From: Colletotrichum lupini
Lineage: Eukaryota > Ascomycota > Sordariomycetes > Glomerellales > Glomerellaceae
NCBI RefSeq assembly: GCF_023278565.1
Contig: NC_064676.1
Coordinates: 2,232,001 to 2,296,000 of the forward strand
DNA: 64,000 bases
Direction of reading: 5' to 3'
Shown: positions 21,065-32,748 of the stretch, piece by piece
How positions within the stretch are numbered: the stretch's first letter is position 1
How the letters are laid out: each line of letters begins with the position of its first letter
Notes under the pieces: model-generated
Seen by the model: the letters and a program-made list of their open reading frames with translations, nothing else
Databases searched by the model: none
What the model was told of the DNA's origin: nothing
Position numbers and translations under genes: made by a program

Positions 21065-22278
21065 ACGTCACCCACGATGGGGAAGAGTAAGGAGACGGGC
21101 CACGAACGACCACGCCCAACGCGACCTATACAGGCTTTGGTCGGCGAGAGGTGGGTATTCGACACTCTACGCGAGTGGATCCTTGGCCGTTTATGGCAAC
21201 AAGTGTTGCTACCGCGCAGAGCAACCCTTTTGGACAAGGCCCGGACGAAAATATCGAGAGAGTCGTCTTTGGGCCACAAACGAGACATCGCTACGCTGAC
21301 CAATCTGCATCCGGGAAGTCAAACATAGAGAAAAGTTTGGAGAGAGAGAAAAGAGGGCATACGCATGCCTACATCGTACAGGGCTGGCGCATTTTTTGCG
21401 ATCCGCAGCGTCAGATCTGGGTTCCTGAAAGTTGTACAATAAGCTGTTGCTTTCCCACATTCAACGAAATAAAAAGAGCAAAGCTACGAGCAAACACAAT
21501 GTCGCTCGGGTAGGCTTCTGGAGCGGCCATCCTTTGACGGCGAAGAGTTGAAGTCCCGAAAGTCTATATTGTGACCAGATTTGTGTTCTTTGTGAAGTTT
21601 CGAAGGTCTCAAGCTTGGACTAATTGCACGCACTTATCTAGGTAGGTACCTACCTTTCTGTGTATACCTTTGGTGACATCAGGTAGCAAGCACCTGACGA
21701 GAGCTTGCTGTGGTGAGGTCGCGGGAGCCGGGAATTCGGCTAGCCCCGCCCAAACATACCTCTTCCCCCACGTTTCCTCCCTGGGTAAGGTAGCTCTGAT
21801 AGACTAATAACCCCCAATAACATCCGACAATTACCCCGCCGCATGAATATCTCCGTCCCGTGGGTCTTTTCTACCCATGGTACGGATACTGTGGTGGGAA
21901 TGGACCGAGTTCCTGTCCTAGAAACCCGCTTTACCTCCCCCGGCCCGCCTCTATCTGTTATCCGCGTGCATGCGTAGAATGGGGCGCCATGGCCGGCTTT
22001 CCCTCCGAAGAAATCAGTAAAGCACCCCCGCACTAGACAGACAGACAGACGCCTACGCGTATCTGACATAAGGCGCGGGTGACACATTGGGTTGGAGGGG
22101 TTGGTTCACATCATGAGCCGATTCCGGTGCTTGATCATGTAGTAAACCTATCAGAAAGGAAAGAAACAAAAGATTTGTATCTTACGTCGCACAGGAACTG
22201 TTGCTACTTGCAATTCATATAAACACCATCATTATAATTCGTCAATTTACCACTTCACATTCGTGTATACAAACTACA
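21065..22278. other. Intergenic, 1.2 kb
   Basis: 3' region of RPB7 and upstream region of the aldolase gene. It holds a perfect 16-bp palindrome, AGGTAGGTACCTACCT, at 21640-21655. A CATATAAAC sequence near 22216 could serve as a TATA element. No gene is seen. Confidence 0.4.
21640..21655. repeat. Perfect palindrome AGGTAGGTACCTACCT
   Basis: A 16-bp sequence identical to its reverse complement. It is the clearest instance of a GGTAGGTA/TACCTACC motif scattered through the non-coding parts of this window. Confidence 0.6.
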
Positions 22279-23428
22279 ATGTCGGCGATGCAAGCGGCCA
22301 ACAAGCTCCGGACGGCCTTCACCAAGGGCGCCGGCCCCAGTTTCGGGTTGTGGCAGATGATTCCCGGCGCCAACGTCTCCCGGGTGCTTGCCCGGAGTCC
22401 CGGCGTGGATTGGGTCTTGGTCGATTGCGAGCATGGGAACATTGACGGTGAGCTTGATTGAGTTATCAGAGCAGTGTTGATGCTGAACGCTGAATGAGAG
22501 GATCAAGATGAGAAGCTGACTTGTTGGTGTCCTACTTCCCAGATGGCGCCATGCACGATGCCGTCCCTGCCATTGCGGCGGCTGGTGTATCTCCCATTGT
22601 GAGGTTGCCGGACATGCAGAGCTGGATGGTGAAGCGTAAGGGCACTACCCCTTTCTCGTGTTTGGGGCAAATTAGACTAACCACATATTCAGGTGCTTTG
22701 GATTGCGGTGCTCACGGGGTAAGCAGACAAGCCTCATGTGAACAGGGAGAATGTTTCATTTACATGCGGTGTTCGCAAAGAGAAGAAGCTTGGCTGACGT
22801 TTGAAAAAGATCCTCGTTCCGCTGCTCCGAACCGCCCAGGAGGCAAAGGACCTGGTGCAGTCGGCCAAGTTCCCGCCGTGGGGACGACGTGGGTTCGGGT
22901 CGCCTCTCGCCATGGAGCGCTTCAGCCCGGCGCCCAGCATGACGGAGTACCTGCAGCAGGCCAACGACAGCCTGCTGACGATTGTGCAGATTGAGACCAG
23001 GGAGGCTCTCGAGTCCATTGACGAGATCGCGGCGGTGGAGGGTATTGACGCGCTCTTCATTGGCCCCTTTGATCTTGGTCAGTTTATGCCATCCCTTGAG
23101 CCATGCACTTTGGGCCGCTTGTTCACTTGAAGTTGGACGATCTTGGCTGACCGGCATCACAGGAAACAACATTGGCCACCCAGTGATTAACGGCGTCATC
23201 GAAAAGGAGCTGAGCGATGCTATTGAGCGCATCCTCGAGGCGACGCACAAGGCGGGTAAGAAGGCCGGCATCTTCTGCACGAGCGGCGAACAGTCCAAGT
23301 TCTTCGCGGATAAGGGGTTCGACATGATTAGCGTGGCGACGGATTACACGGCATTGCAGTACACAGTCTCGGAGTCATTGAGCATAGCCAGGGGAGGGGC
23401 GAAGCCGGCCAAGGGTGGATCGTACTGA
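22279..23428 (+). CDS. HpcH/HpaI aldolase family protein
   Basis: Five exons: 22279..22447, 22543..22635, 22693..22718, 22810..23077 and 23163..23428, encoding 273 residues. The family are class II, metal-dependent pyruvate aldolases that split or join 2-keto-hydroxy acids (for example 2-dehydro-3-deoxyglucarate or 2,4-dihydroxyhept-2-enedioate). Visible motifs: FGLWQMIPGANVSRVLARS, VLVDCEHGNIDD with the catalytic-type His at residue 52, PIVRLPD with the substrate arginine, ALDCGAHGILVPLLRTAQEA, the metal-binding glutamate in IVQIETREAL, and the metal aspartate in GIDALFIGPFDLG. All expected motifs are present, so the enzyme is probably active. The substrate cannot be told from sequence. Exon 3 is a 26-nt micro-exon that restores the conserved ALDCGAHG. 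Confidence 0.9.
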
Positions 23429-23605
23429 GCGATACCGTAGGAGATGCCTAGAGATTCTCGAGAGTAGAAGGGTATCGAATATGGTAGAGGAGTAGGCTGT
23501 GCTGTTTGGTTGGTCGAACTCTTGGCTCGCCTGCTGGCTACCTCCTGTGAGCCAAGCAACGCTGCGGCCGCTCTGGATGAGTAAGAAAGACGATCTTCAC
23601 AGAGT

Positions 23606-24080
23606 TTACTTTTCTCCCTCTACTTGATCCATCTTGGCTTCGATCTGATCTGGGTCGAATCGATGCATGAGCTTGACAGCTTTGCCCACGAGTTTGACAT
23701 CCTCCTCAGGGGCCTCGGCTTTGCTAATGTGGATCTGGGGTAAAGGGGCGCACGTCAACGGATTAGAAAGGGTTAAAGGCTCACTTTTGCAGTAAACTTT
23801 TGCGAAGGTGGATGTGCATCATCGGATGGCCTCCTTTTCATCCCACGCGGCAAGGAAAGAAGGATGAACTTACCACGGGCACGTCGAAATCGTAAAGGTC
23901 CCTCCACTTCTTGTTCTCTGGCTTCGTGATGACGACCTCCGTGTAAGCAAAAGGCCGGCGATCCCAAACGTTGGAGAGTGCCGATTTGGCCCGCACGCAC
24001 AAGCCGCACTCATCGCGGGAGAAGAGGGTGATCCGACATGGTTGGACCTTTTGAAATAAACGTCGTGTTGGTGCAAACAT
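23606..24080 (-). CDS. Glutaredoxin-like protein (DUF836 type)
   Basis: Two exons, 24080..23874 and 23734..23606, encode 111 residues; the 139-nt intron joins DFDVPV to IHISK in phase 0. The protein has a thioredoxin fold typical of the glutaredoxin-like DUF836 family (yeast YDR286C). It carries the redox motif CGLC (C25, C28) after RITLFSRDE, and the cis-Pro segment YDFDVPVIHI. The short Arg-rich N-terminus (MFAPTRRLFQKVQP) could be a mitochondrial presequence, which is inference. It is tail-to-tail with the aldolase gene and divergent from the CHORD-CS gene. Confidence 0.85.
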
Positions 24081-25197
24081 TTTTATGATTGCTGCAGATC
24101 AAATTGCAAGTCTGCTGTGGACGTCTCGCGATTAACTCGAAATCTGACGTTTATCCCACCGTAGTGTGTGGGCACAACATACTCTTGAACCGAGAAAAAG
24201 AAGGAGGCTCGAAGGCTGTGAAACAGCCTCGTTCTCGGTCAGCTGGGAAAGGAAGACGAGGGGAGGAGAGAAAGGATAGGAATGTCAAATATGACGACTG
24301 GTACCAGGGATCAGGGTAGGTTGGTGTTGGAGTTGAGTGGGAGGGGCGTACAATGTCTGTGGTTGTATTTGAGATATGTCTGTGAGATTCAAAGTGAGAT
24401 GATGTGACCTGCCAATGTCTGCCAGTTGCGAAGGTGTGGAGAGAAACGCCCGTTGGTTATCGTTTCGAAATAGTCCGATTGATTGAATGGTTGGATCCGC
24501 CACGAAGAAAGCAAAATTGCTGCTCGTCCCAGTCCGTCTTGTGATGATGATGAAATGGGCAAAAAAAGGCAAAAGTGTGGGCTGAAGATGTCTGGTCTTT
24601 TTTGGGTCGTAAGTTTGAAGTTTCCGACTGAACTTCCACCCCGGCCGAGTTGCAACTCTGAACCTGCAAGGACAAGGCCGGATGTAACCTGTCATTGTCT
24701 TCGGTCAATACTTGCCGAATGTGGTCACATTACGGACGTCTTCTTCAGGAAGGCGGTCAGGACTTTGAAGCAATCGCACCCCACCCTTCGTTATCCATCT
24801 CCGGCGAATCAGCAGGAAGATTTGGCGGAGCTTGTGCCCAACATGCATAATTTTGAGCCGCTAAATCGCAGTGACGACGACCCCTGGGAAATTCTGGAAT
24901 CCTGGAGAACATAGCAACCCCTCCATCGACGACAACCACCCACTTCCACTTACGGGGGCCCTTTTCGACAATTTACATCCTGCTAGACCCGCCGCCTCTT
25001 TCATCCACACCAATTCTCAAACGTCACCCGTCGTCAATCTTGAATCTTGTTCATCCTTAACAATTTTTTCCCCCTTCCTTCCACTCCAATTCCTTGGAGC
25101 ATCACTGTGTGTCCAGCAAACTTCGCTTGCATCTCACCTCAGCACGCGAAAACGGTAGCGAAAGCCCAGCAGCATAAGCTCATCCTGCCAGCCCATC
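24081..25197. other. Divergent upstream region, 1.1 kb
   Basis: Shared upstream region of the glutaredoxin-like (minus) and CHORD-CS (plus) genes, CT/CA-rich at both ends. An open plus frame of 143 codons (24483..24914) has no recognisable features. Confidence 0.4.
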
Positions 25198-26401
25198 ATG
25201 GCAGAAAAGTGCGTCCACCAGGGCTGCGGCAAGCTCTACTCTGATGCTGAGGAGCCATGTGTCTACCACCCCGGTCCTCCCGTCTTCCATGAAGGCCAGA
25301 AAGGTACTCACTCCTAGCCCCCCAATCACCATACAAACTCTACACAAGTGCTACGCCATGCTCCATGGAGAACGCGTCCTTCCCGTTCTTGTCCCGTGCG
25401 GATGTCATGGGATTCCCCTTCTTTCGTCCAATTGCACCTCTCCCATCCCCTTGCCACGAGCCCCGTTCAACCGCAATCAATCGCATTGGAAACATTTCAC
25501 ACGAGACACCGCGGCTAACCTCATTCACCGCTACCAAACAGGCTGGAAGTGCTGCAAACCCCGTGTCCTCACCTTTGAGGAGTTTATGGCCATCCCCCCC
25601 TGCACAACCGGCAAGCACTCCACAACCGACCTCCCCCCAAAGATCGAGCAGAAGCCCCAAGCGGACCCCGCGGACGCGCCTTCTCTCCTCGATAAGCTCG
25701 CATCGGCAGCGGAACCGGCACGCAAGCCCCTCTCCCAAGCCACAGCCGCTCCCTCCCCTCCGCCTCCACCCCCGGAGTCCGAGTCCGACGACGCTTCCCT
25801 CGAGATTCCCGACGGGACCACCTGCCGTCGTAAAGCCTGTTCGGCCACCTACCGCAAGGCCTCATCGCGCGATGGCGAATCCTGCGTCCACCACCCCGGT
25901 GTCCCCATCTTCCACGAGGGCTCCAAGGGCTACAGCTGCTGCAAGCGCCGTGTTCTCGAGTTTGACCAGTTTATGAAGATCGAAGGTTGCAAGACCAATG
26001 GCCGTCACCTGTTCATCGGAAGCGGCAAGAAGAAGAACGCTGCGGCAGCTGGCGGCGAGGAGAAGCTCGACACAGTCCGCACCGACTTCTACCAGACCCC
26101 TTCTACTGTCATCGCCTCCTTCTTCCTCAAGAAGATCGTCAAGGATTCGGCCAAGATCGAGTTCAAGTCGCAGTCCATCGCACTTGACCTGCCCACCTCA
26201 GACTCGCCGCCCAAGCGCTACACCACCGAGGTACCTCTGTTTGCGCCAATCGATACGGAAAAGTCCACCTTCAAGGTGCTTGGCACAAAACTTGAGGTGA
26301 ACCTTGCCAAGGCCGGCGGTGAGTCGTGGCCTGTCCTGCGCAGTGATGACCGTCTCACTGGTGAGATATTACAAATCGGCAAGGCGGGGCGCTTGCAATA
26401 G
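25198..26401 (+). CDS. CHORD and CS domain cochaperone
   Basis: Two exons, 25198..25303 and 25542..26401, encode 321 residues. Proteins of this type (animal CHORDC1/melusin, relatives of plant RAR1 and SGT1) bind HSP90 through zinc-binding CHORD domains and a p23-like CS domain. CHORD I spans about residues 5-64 ([37 protein letters not shown]). CHORD II spans about 130-193 (CRRKACSATY, CVHHPGVPIFHEGSKGYSCC, GCKTNGRH). All expected Cys/His ligands appear present. The CS domain is about 215-310 and ends WPVLRSDDRLTGEI. The linker is Pro/Ser-rich. The 238-nt intron is long for this window; the join EGQK-GWKCC is the conserved CHORD sequence, so the splice is secure. Confidence 0.93.
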
Positions 26402-27404
26402 TTCAAGACACCACCACAGGTACGGACTTACACTCTCGCGCACTCGCGTTCCCCGGGAGAGCATTCATGCGGGCTATCGGAGTTAGATGGTCACAAACCC
26501 CAGGAGAAACGTCAGCCAAAAGAGATGTTGAGATGACGCGAGAGAGAAGCGAATGAGGAAACACGTGTGTGAGACACGGGCGACCTCTAGACGCACAGAA
26601 GGGGAAAGAAAAGAAGAGAAAGAAAGATACACCAGATACCTCTAGATGGGTATGTGAGACATTCATGTCCCACCCAAGGATGCGGTAGCTACTGTAATCC
26701 AAGAAAAAACCGTAAAACAAGAAGAAAAAGTTCAAGACATGCTCCTTGGCCCTGACCCCCTACTACTCGTAACTTCGAGGTTCCTTTGGCTCTTCTGTTT
26801 TTGATGACGCCTCTGACTCTGCTGGAATGCGTGCTATCTATCTGCCATCTGCCTAGCCAGCCCCATTACCGTGCGGCGTGCTCAAAGGTCATGCTCTGAG
26901 AGGCCCGGAGGAGGACAAGGCCTTAGGCCTCGGAGGGGGGATCGACTCGAGCCGTGATCTGGTATGTGCCACGGCATGTGACCAAGGGTCTTGGCAGACA
27001 AAACGTGATACGCGGCCCCCTCCTCTGTTGACTCGGTGAAGATCCGTGTGAAGTGGTAAAATGAGTAGCGAGCTTCTTCTCTCTTCCAAATGATCAGCCT
27101 CGCAAGAGAGCGGCCTCCAACTCCAACCAAACCGACCCCTGAGAGCACGAGCACAAGCACGAGCACGGATCGTTCTGTCCGTCCGTTCAACCCCAAGACA
27201 GAATACAGAGAAAAAAAAAATCAGAAACGTTCTCGCCGTGTGTCACCTTGGGCCTTTTTTCCTGCTTGATTACCGTGGTAGACTCGCGCTTCAGGATTTG
27301 TTCCAAGAATACTCGGCCTAGAAACCCGTGCGCTTTCCTCTGTGCTCTTGCGACATGGCCGCCCGCGGCGTAAAGTTCACCACTGAACCAAAAGATTGTC
27401 CCCC

Positions 27405-27417
27405 TTTTTTTTTTTTT
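27405..27417. repeat. Poly-T run
   Basis: Thirteen consecutive T bases within the convergent intergenic region. Confidence 0.8.
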
Positions 27418-27548
27418 GTTGAGATGACGGAAGGTGATGATCCGTGGACATATCTCGATGTTCTGTAAGCAGGCCGTGAACATGTCTTGGCATTCGAACC
27501 GCTGTCCATTGCGTCTTTTGGCGGTCAGATTTCCTTTCCTTCTTCCTT

Positions 27549-27580
27549 TCTTCTTCTTCTTCTTCTTCAAAAAAAAAAAA
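27549..27580. repeat. TTC microsatellite followed by poly-A
   Basis: A run of TTC units ending directly in twelve A bases. No coding frame is associated with it. Confidence 0.8.
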
Positions 27581-28103
27581 GGGTCCCATGTTGTCTAGCT
27601 ATTGTTGCACTGCCGCCTTCGTTGTACTTGCCTAGAGGCTAGAGGCTAGAAGACTAGAATGTGCCGCGAAATGCAGTCTTGCCAAGCAGTCGGAAACGCT
27701 GCTAACGACTCTGGTTGCGCGCGCGCATGGGGGGTCGGTTCACCAACAATCACCAGAGACATCACTTTACTTAGTCTGGAAGATAAAGTTGGCGATCATC
27801 ATGACGGGTCCTTCATGTGCCGGTGGACGGTGTGCACCTTACTACTTAGTGGCTGGTGCCAAAGCTTGCCTTGTCACGCTTGTAGTGTACGGATAGTTGT
27901 CCGTGTGTGGGATTTGACAATTTGTGTAATGCTCAATTGGCTTATCTGATTTCCGCAATCTACCTAGTACTCTAGCCAAGGCCAAGCTAGCTAGCGTCAA
28001 CCGCCCCTTACGGAGAGTTTTCTCAACAGCTTTTTTCTTGTGAAAGCAAACCCGAAAGCCAAGATAATAGGGGACGTGAGTACCCCCCTCCGGCAAACCA
28101 CAA

Positions 28104-28120
28104 GTGTGTGTGTGTGTGTG
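28104..28120. repeat. GT dinucleotide repeat
   Basis: About eight GT units in intergenic DNA. Confidence 0.8.
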
Positions 28121-29334
28121 CATGTGAGAGAACAACACACACCAAGGCAGTTCCCGGAGTCCCGATGCAGCTCTACCCGCAAACTAATACCGACGCTAGT
28201 GACAACACCCCTGGCACGACTGACATATCAGATAATCAGTCAGAACGAAAGGAAAGCCAGGGGGTGGGGAATTTTCAATGACTGAAAAAAAAAATGGAGA
28301 AAATAAAAAGTCTTGGCTTGTTGCGGCCTGATGCAATTGTAAAGAAAAACAGATTGATAAACCTTTTCCAACTCCGAGCCTAGCTGCCAGCCAAACTTGC
28401 CAGGGATGATGGACGCAGGCACACGAAGCACGGATAGTGGTGCGCGCAGCACACACCGTCCGTATCTAGTGTCGAGTCAACCACCCTCCATAAACTGCAT
28501 CACCCAAAACGCCAAGCCGGTGATGTGGATACAACAGGCATGAAAACATGTAGATTGGGAATCTGTGAGAAAAAAGAGGAAGAATAGGCAGGGAGGGCAG
28601 ATCGAGTGCCGCCGCCGCCACATGAAGGTGGGAATTGTTGGAAATCGCAGAACGCATGCTTGGTAAAGAAAAAAAAAACGGAGTCCTCAACGAAGCGGAG
28701 TCCGTCACCCCCGCTGGACCGGCGTCCGTTGATGGAAACGCCCTTCCACTGCCGCGTCAGGATCGGCTTCGTGCTCCGCTTGGCTATTGCCACGAACTGG
28801 TCCGTTGTGGTAATACGGCCAAGACGGTGAAGTCGGCGCCCGCCCGGTAGTCAGGTGACAGTGGCTTTGCTCTCTAGCGCGGGAAGGGAGGACGTGTGCC
28901 AATGTGCCCGCCGGAGCTAGCAATAGACTCTACAGTCGTAGCTCTAGACCAGCCGCCGTGCCGCTCCCTATGTGGCAGGGATCACCCTGATAAGAGGCCG
29001 AAAAGGGATAAAGCCAAAATGGATAGGACGCAGGCCAGTGGAGAATAAGGCTTCAGAAGGGCTGTGCCATGACTGTGGGCGGTAACGGGCGTTGTTGGTC
29101 ATAGTCGTCCAGATATGTGTATGCGTGGTGTAAGCTGGAGAGTGTGGTGTAAGAGTGGTTATGGCGACCCGTTCTGCAGGGACGCAGCTCGTTTGTGCCT
29201 GGTGTTATGACGTGGGGTGTAGCCGTAGGCGGCTGATCTGACGGGATCTAGACTTTTGTTTTTGACTTCGCCGCACCAATGCAAGGGTGGAGCCTGCCCG
29301 CTGCGGGATGCAACGGAACCGGCGCCCCTCGCCC

Positions 29335-30400
29335 TCAACCCGTGCTCTTAGTTGCCGGGTTGGGAGAAGGCGCTCTCTCGTCCGTGCCATTGTAAATCAG
29401 CTGGAAGCCATCGCGGCGGCAGATAACAATGGGCTTGTCGTTGGAGCAGCGCCCGATGATTTCGCTGTTGTTCGGCAAGTTGTAAGGCACGGCGTCCTTG
29501 AAATGGATGATTGGGCCGCCGTCCATCGTGAGCCCGATAATTTCAGCTCCTTGAATGCCATCATCCTCATCAGAAGACTCGGCTTGAATAGTGTTCCTAT
29601 ATCTCGTTTTAGCGCACATGTTTTCATCTTGGCGGGGGGAGGTTGGGTAGCAACCAATTTCCCGGGGTGGAAAGGTGCACGTACACTTGGCTCATGGGGA
29701 GCGTTCCGGCGTCGCTCATCTTCCTCTTTCTCGCTGACGCCTTCTTGACTCTTCGGACCATGCATGTGTGGAAGTAGTGGAACAAACCCGCGATGACCAA
29801 GACGGGTGTGCCGAGAGCAAGAGCCCATGGACTATAATGATACGTTAGCGAAAACATGAGGCTTGCAAGTATGGCAGGGAGGCTACACACGGGTTCTTGC
29901 GTTGTCTCAGCTGGTGGACAAGGGCCAGAATGACTCCGCATACTGCAATGAGAGATCCGACCTGAATCATGGTGAAAGTCGACCAGTACAGCGACATGAG
30001 GTCCTCGCCGTCGCAGAACTGCAATGCCATCAAGGTGAAGACCTCCATAATGACCGTCGCTAATGAGACGCAAACGCATCCCAAGTTGAACCAGATGCAA
30101 TGCTTGATGGCCTTTTTCCTTTTTGCGTCCGTCTCGGGGAGTTCGCTCACAGCGTCCAATGTCCTGAACAGTTGGTCAGTGAGACTGTTTGAGGAAAGAT
30201 GACCGTGAGACGCAACGGTTTTGCGGGGGAACTCACCGTGTGTAATTCCATGCTGCCAGGAATAGGATGAACAGATTGAAAACGAACAAAAGCCAGTACA
30301 TGACATCGAACTGCCATCTATCCAAGTGAGATGCGAATCTGGCATAGTGCTCACACCGCACCGGGTCGAAAGGTGTAAAGTCTTCTTCGTTGGCCGACAT
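29335..30400 (-). CDS. Four-TM membrane protein of unknown function
   Basis: Four exons: 30400..30237, 30163..29891, 29831..29685 and 29596..29335, encoding 281 residues. Membrane segments are at about 34-51 (YWLLFVFNLFILFLAAW), 77-101, 116-137 (IQVGSLIAVCGVILALV) and 149-166. Between TM1 and TM2 is a charged loop (ETDAKRKKAIKH). A basic segment (RRVKKASARKRK) follows TM4, then an acidic stretch (ESSDEDDG) and a C-terminal domain of about 80 residues (EIIGLTMDGGPIIHFK, NDKPIVICRRDGFQLIY). The third intron (donor GTACGT, acceptor ATATAG) is the least certain. No family is recognised. A TCTTTATAG block at 30544-30552 reads CTATAAAGA on the coding strand and may be its TATA box. Confidence 0.72.
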
Positions 30401-31437
30401 CGTGACTGTTGTGTGCGTGTTGATCTGGTTGTTGGGTTGTAGAAGATGCTTTCACGTCTTCTTTTGAAAATCGTCTGGTGCTCCGGATGACAGAGCGTTG
30501 ATGATATTGGCACTTGACAGATGGTGATGCAAGAGGCTCTGCTTCTTTATAGGTAAAGAGGCTCGTTTTGTAAAGTCACCGATCTGCAGGGTTATGATGA
30601 GTCGGTGCGGACTTGTCCAGGCTTGCGTGTGCGAACAGGGAGGCGCTTTCAGTCAGGCTCTGATGGCGGGCAGGGGTTGCCGTGGTGCTAAGTCTGCCGA
30701 GGGACACCCCGGTGTGTTCGTGCAGTGTGCGGACTATGAGGCGAGGGGTGTATACTGAGATAATCTGTACGGTGGAGGTATAGACCAAAGCTCCTATGGC
30801 TTGTCAAGCAGAAATGTGAGATTAGCTCAGATTGAGATGGCAGAATGGCTCGTCACTGCCCAGGGGACTACTGCAGTTCTGCAGTCACCTAGAGGCCGTT
30901 CGCGCCACTCGGCCTTAGACCAATGTGTGGATCCAAGGCCAAGTTCAAACTCATCTTGTCACCAATGATGCACCGATGCTGAGTCGAGAGAGGAGGGAGG
31001 CCAGGAATAGTGCTTGAAACAAGACGATAGTGACAGCGTCGTCGACATGGCTGGTGGTGATCCGCATGTGGATGGCGATGCTGTCTGGGCGATGTCTGGG
31101 CAGTCTCTTGGCAAGATGCGCGGGATAGGACGTAGATTGCCGATCTGTAGGCGGGCCCTTGGTGACGGCGCATGTGCATTTGGATTGGTCGGCCGCCGCA
31201 TTATTCTCCGGACTAGGGGGGGCTTAGCAACGACGTCCAGACTTTGCAACTCTGTTGCACAGATATTCCATGGTTCCCTAAGCTCCAACGACGAGCTTCC
31301 CTTGTCCAACAATCCATTTCTTTCCCCCCATTACCCCGTCCCATGCCCGCTCCGACGCCGTCAGTGGGAGGCCACCCCGCGTGCCCGCAGTGTCCGCACG
31401 TCTCATCAACGAACCCTCAACTCGAACATGTGGTTCC
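30401..31437. other. Intergenic, 1.0 kb
   Basis: Upstream region of the four-TM gene and 3' region of the next minus-strand gene. No supported gene. Confidence 0.4.
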
Positions 31438-32748
31438 TCAACTCATTCCCTCCATCAGCTCAACTCTGTCAAGCATCATTCCCTTCAGACCAAGATACTC
31501 CTTTAGCGAGTCCCACTCAATACCGCCCTCCTCACCGTGTCGCCATTTCTCTCTGTAACCCCAGGCGCATGCGATGTCATCCATGCCCGCCCTCTCTTCT
31601 TCACGCAGCCAGCGCTGGTGCAACGGAATACCGGGCGCCCAAGTGACTCGTCGCATATGATCATTGACAGTGGTTTTGGCAACCATCCCAATCGTCGCTG
31701 TGAACCCCAGATAAGCCAGGATGGCGGCGAAGGCGAACTTTGTGGCTGTCACGGGCTCCATTGTGTTCTGGAATGCCGAGAGATTGGAGGCAAGAGTGTA
31801 GACTCCAAAGGGGGCCGCTGCCACGGCCGAGACGGGCAGAAGCGCCTTCCGCAGAAGCTTTTGGCGGTAGAATGCTTGTGTTGCGTAGCAGGCCTCAACG
31901 ATGCCAATCGCAGCGTCCAGATTCTTGGCGTCGATGGCGGCACCCAGAGCTGTTTCGGCCACACTTGCTTCGATTGCCTTGTCTGCCCTATTTGGGTTCT
32001 GCTGAACATAGGAGATTGCACCCTCGACCGCCTTTGGTTTGGGCTTTGACGCATACAATTCGAAAACATGGGGAAGTGTCTCGGGCCTGCCAAGCCTAGC
32101 TTGGATGTTTACGTATAAGTCCAAGACCTGGGGACCAATGGAAACGGTGGGGTGGGCGATAATTTCGTATGCTGACTCGGAGATTGTGTCGACTGTATCC
32201 TTGACAGAAACTGACGGGATCGACGCGCTACCAGATTTAGCTGCAGTCAAGTTCGAGTCCAAGGATAACAGATTGGAAGCGGTCGATGCTGTGAGTGTCG
32301 AGGCCGGACGATTCTCCGACCTGGATAGATAGGGTTGAATCGCATTTGCGGCGCCTTGGCACGTTTTCAAGACTGCAGTGACGAGCTGCGTGGTGGGAAT
32401 TCCGTCTGTAGAGAGGAAGTGCTTTCTGCTCTGTTGAACCACGGCCGCCAGCTTGCTCAGATCAGGGAGTTCCTTGGACGACGGACTGGCCGTTGCAGGC
32501 CTCTCGTGACCATTCTTTTGCAAAGCCGAAGCAGGTACCGTGCTCGCCAGGCGACTTTTCTCAAAACCCCGTCTCAATGTGGTATTCTCGTAGAGCTGGG
32601 CAGATCGAAGAGGGACGATCGAAGGCACGTTTGGCTTGGCGGTATGCTGGAGTCGAGTCTGTTGACCGGCGCGTGATAGGCCCACGCATGATTGACAAAC
32701 GAAGCGAGGCTGGCGAGCCGCTGGCCGGATGAAGGCGGTCCGCATCAT
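31438..32748 (-). CDS. Predicted mitochondrial membrane protein
   Basis: A single-exon frame of 436 residues, started at the ATG-ATG pair (MMRTAFIRPAARQPRF) because what follows is an Arg-rich amphipathic mitochondrial presequence. The middle is largely Ala/Ser-rich and helical. Two membrane segments near residues 303-325 (LLPVSAVAAAPFGVYTLAS) and 336-356 (FAFAAILAYLGFTATIGMVA) form a hairpin. The C-terminal 75 residues are charged and look conserved (WAPGIPLHQRWLREEER, CAWGYREKWRHGEEGGIEW). This layout fits an inner-membrane protein with both ends on the same side, which is inference. I cannot assign a named yeast homologue. Confidence 0.75.
   Translation of the reverse strand: MMRTAFIRPAARQPRFVCQSCVGLSRAGQQTRLQHTAKPNVPSIVPLRSAQLYENTTLRRGFEKSRLASTVPASALQKNGHERPATASPSSKELPDLSKLAAVVQQSRKHFLSTDGIPTTQLVTAVLKTCQGAANAIQPYLSRSENRPASTLTASTASNLLSLDSNLTAAKSGSASIPSVSVKDTVDTISESAYEIIAHPTVSIGPQVLDLYVNIQARLGRPETLPHVFELYASKPKPKAVEGAISYVQQNPNRADKAIEASVAETALGAAIDAKNLDAAIGIVEACYATQAFYRQKLLRKALLPVSAVAAAPFGVYTLASNLSAFQNTMEPVTATKFAFAAILAYLGFTATIGMVAKTTVNDHMRRVTWAPGIPLHQRWLREEERAGMDDIACAWGYREKWRHGEEGGIEWDSLKEYLGLKGMMLDRVELMEGMS

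Larger units (their letters stand above)
26402..29334. other. Gene-free stretch between convergent genes, 2.9 kb
   Basis: Between the CHORD-CS gene and the four-TM protein gene. It carries homopolymer runs and simple repeats at 27.4-27.6 kb and a GT repeat at 28.1 kb. A GC-rich segment at 28.68-28.92 kb shows no frame I can support. No gene is seen. Confidence 0.4.

Noticed and set aside
24483..24914. 143-codon plus-strand ORF between the glutaredoxin-like and CHORD-CS genes
   Set aside because: Sits in a divergent promoter region, with no recognisable features.
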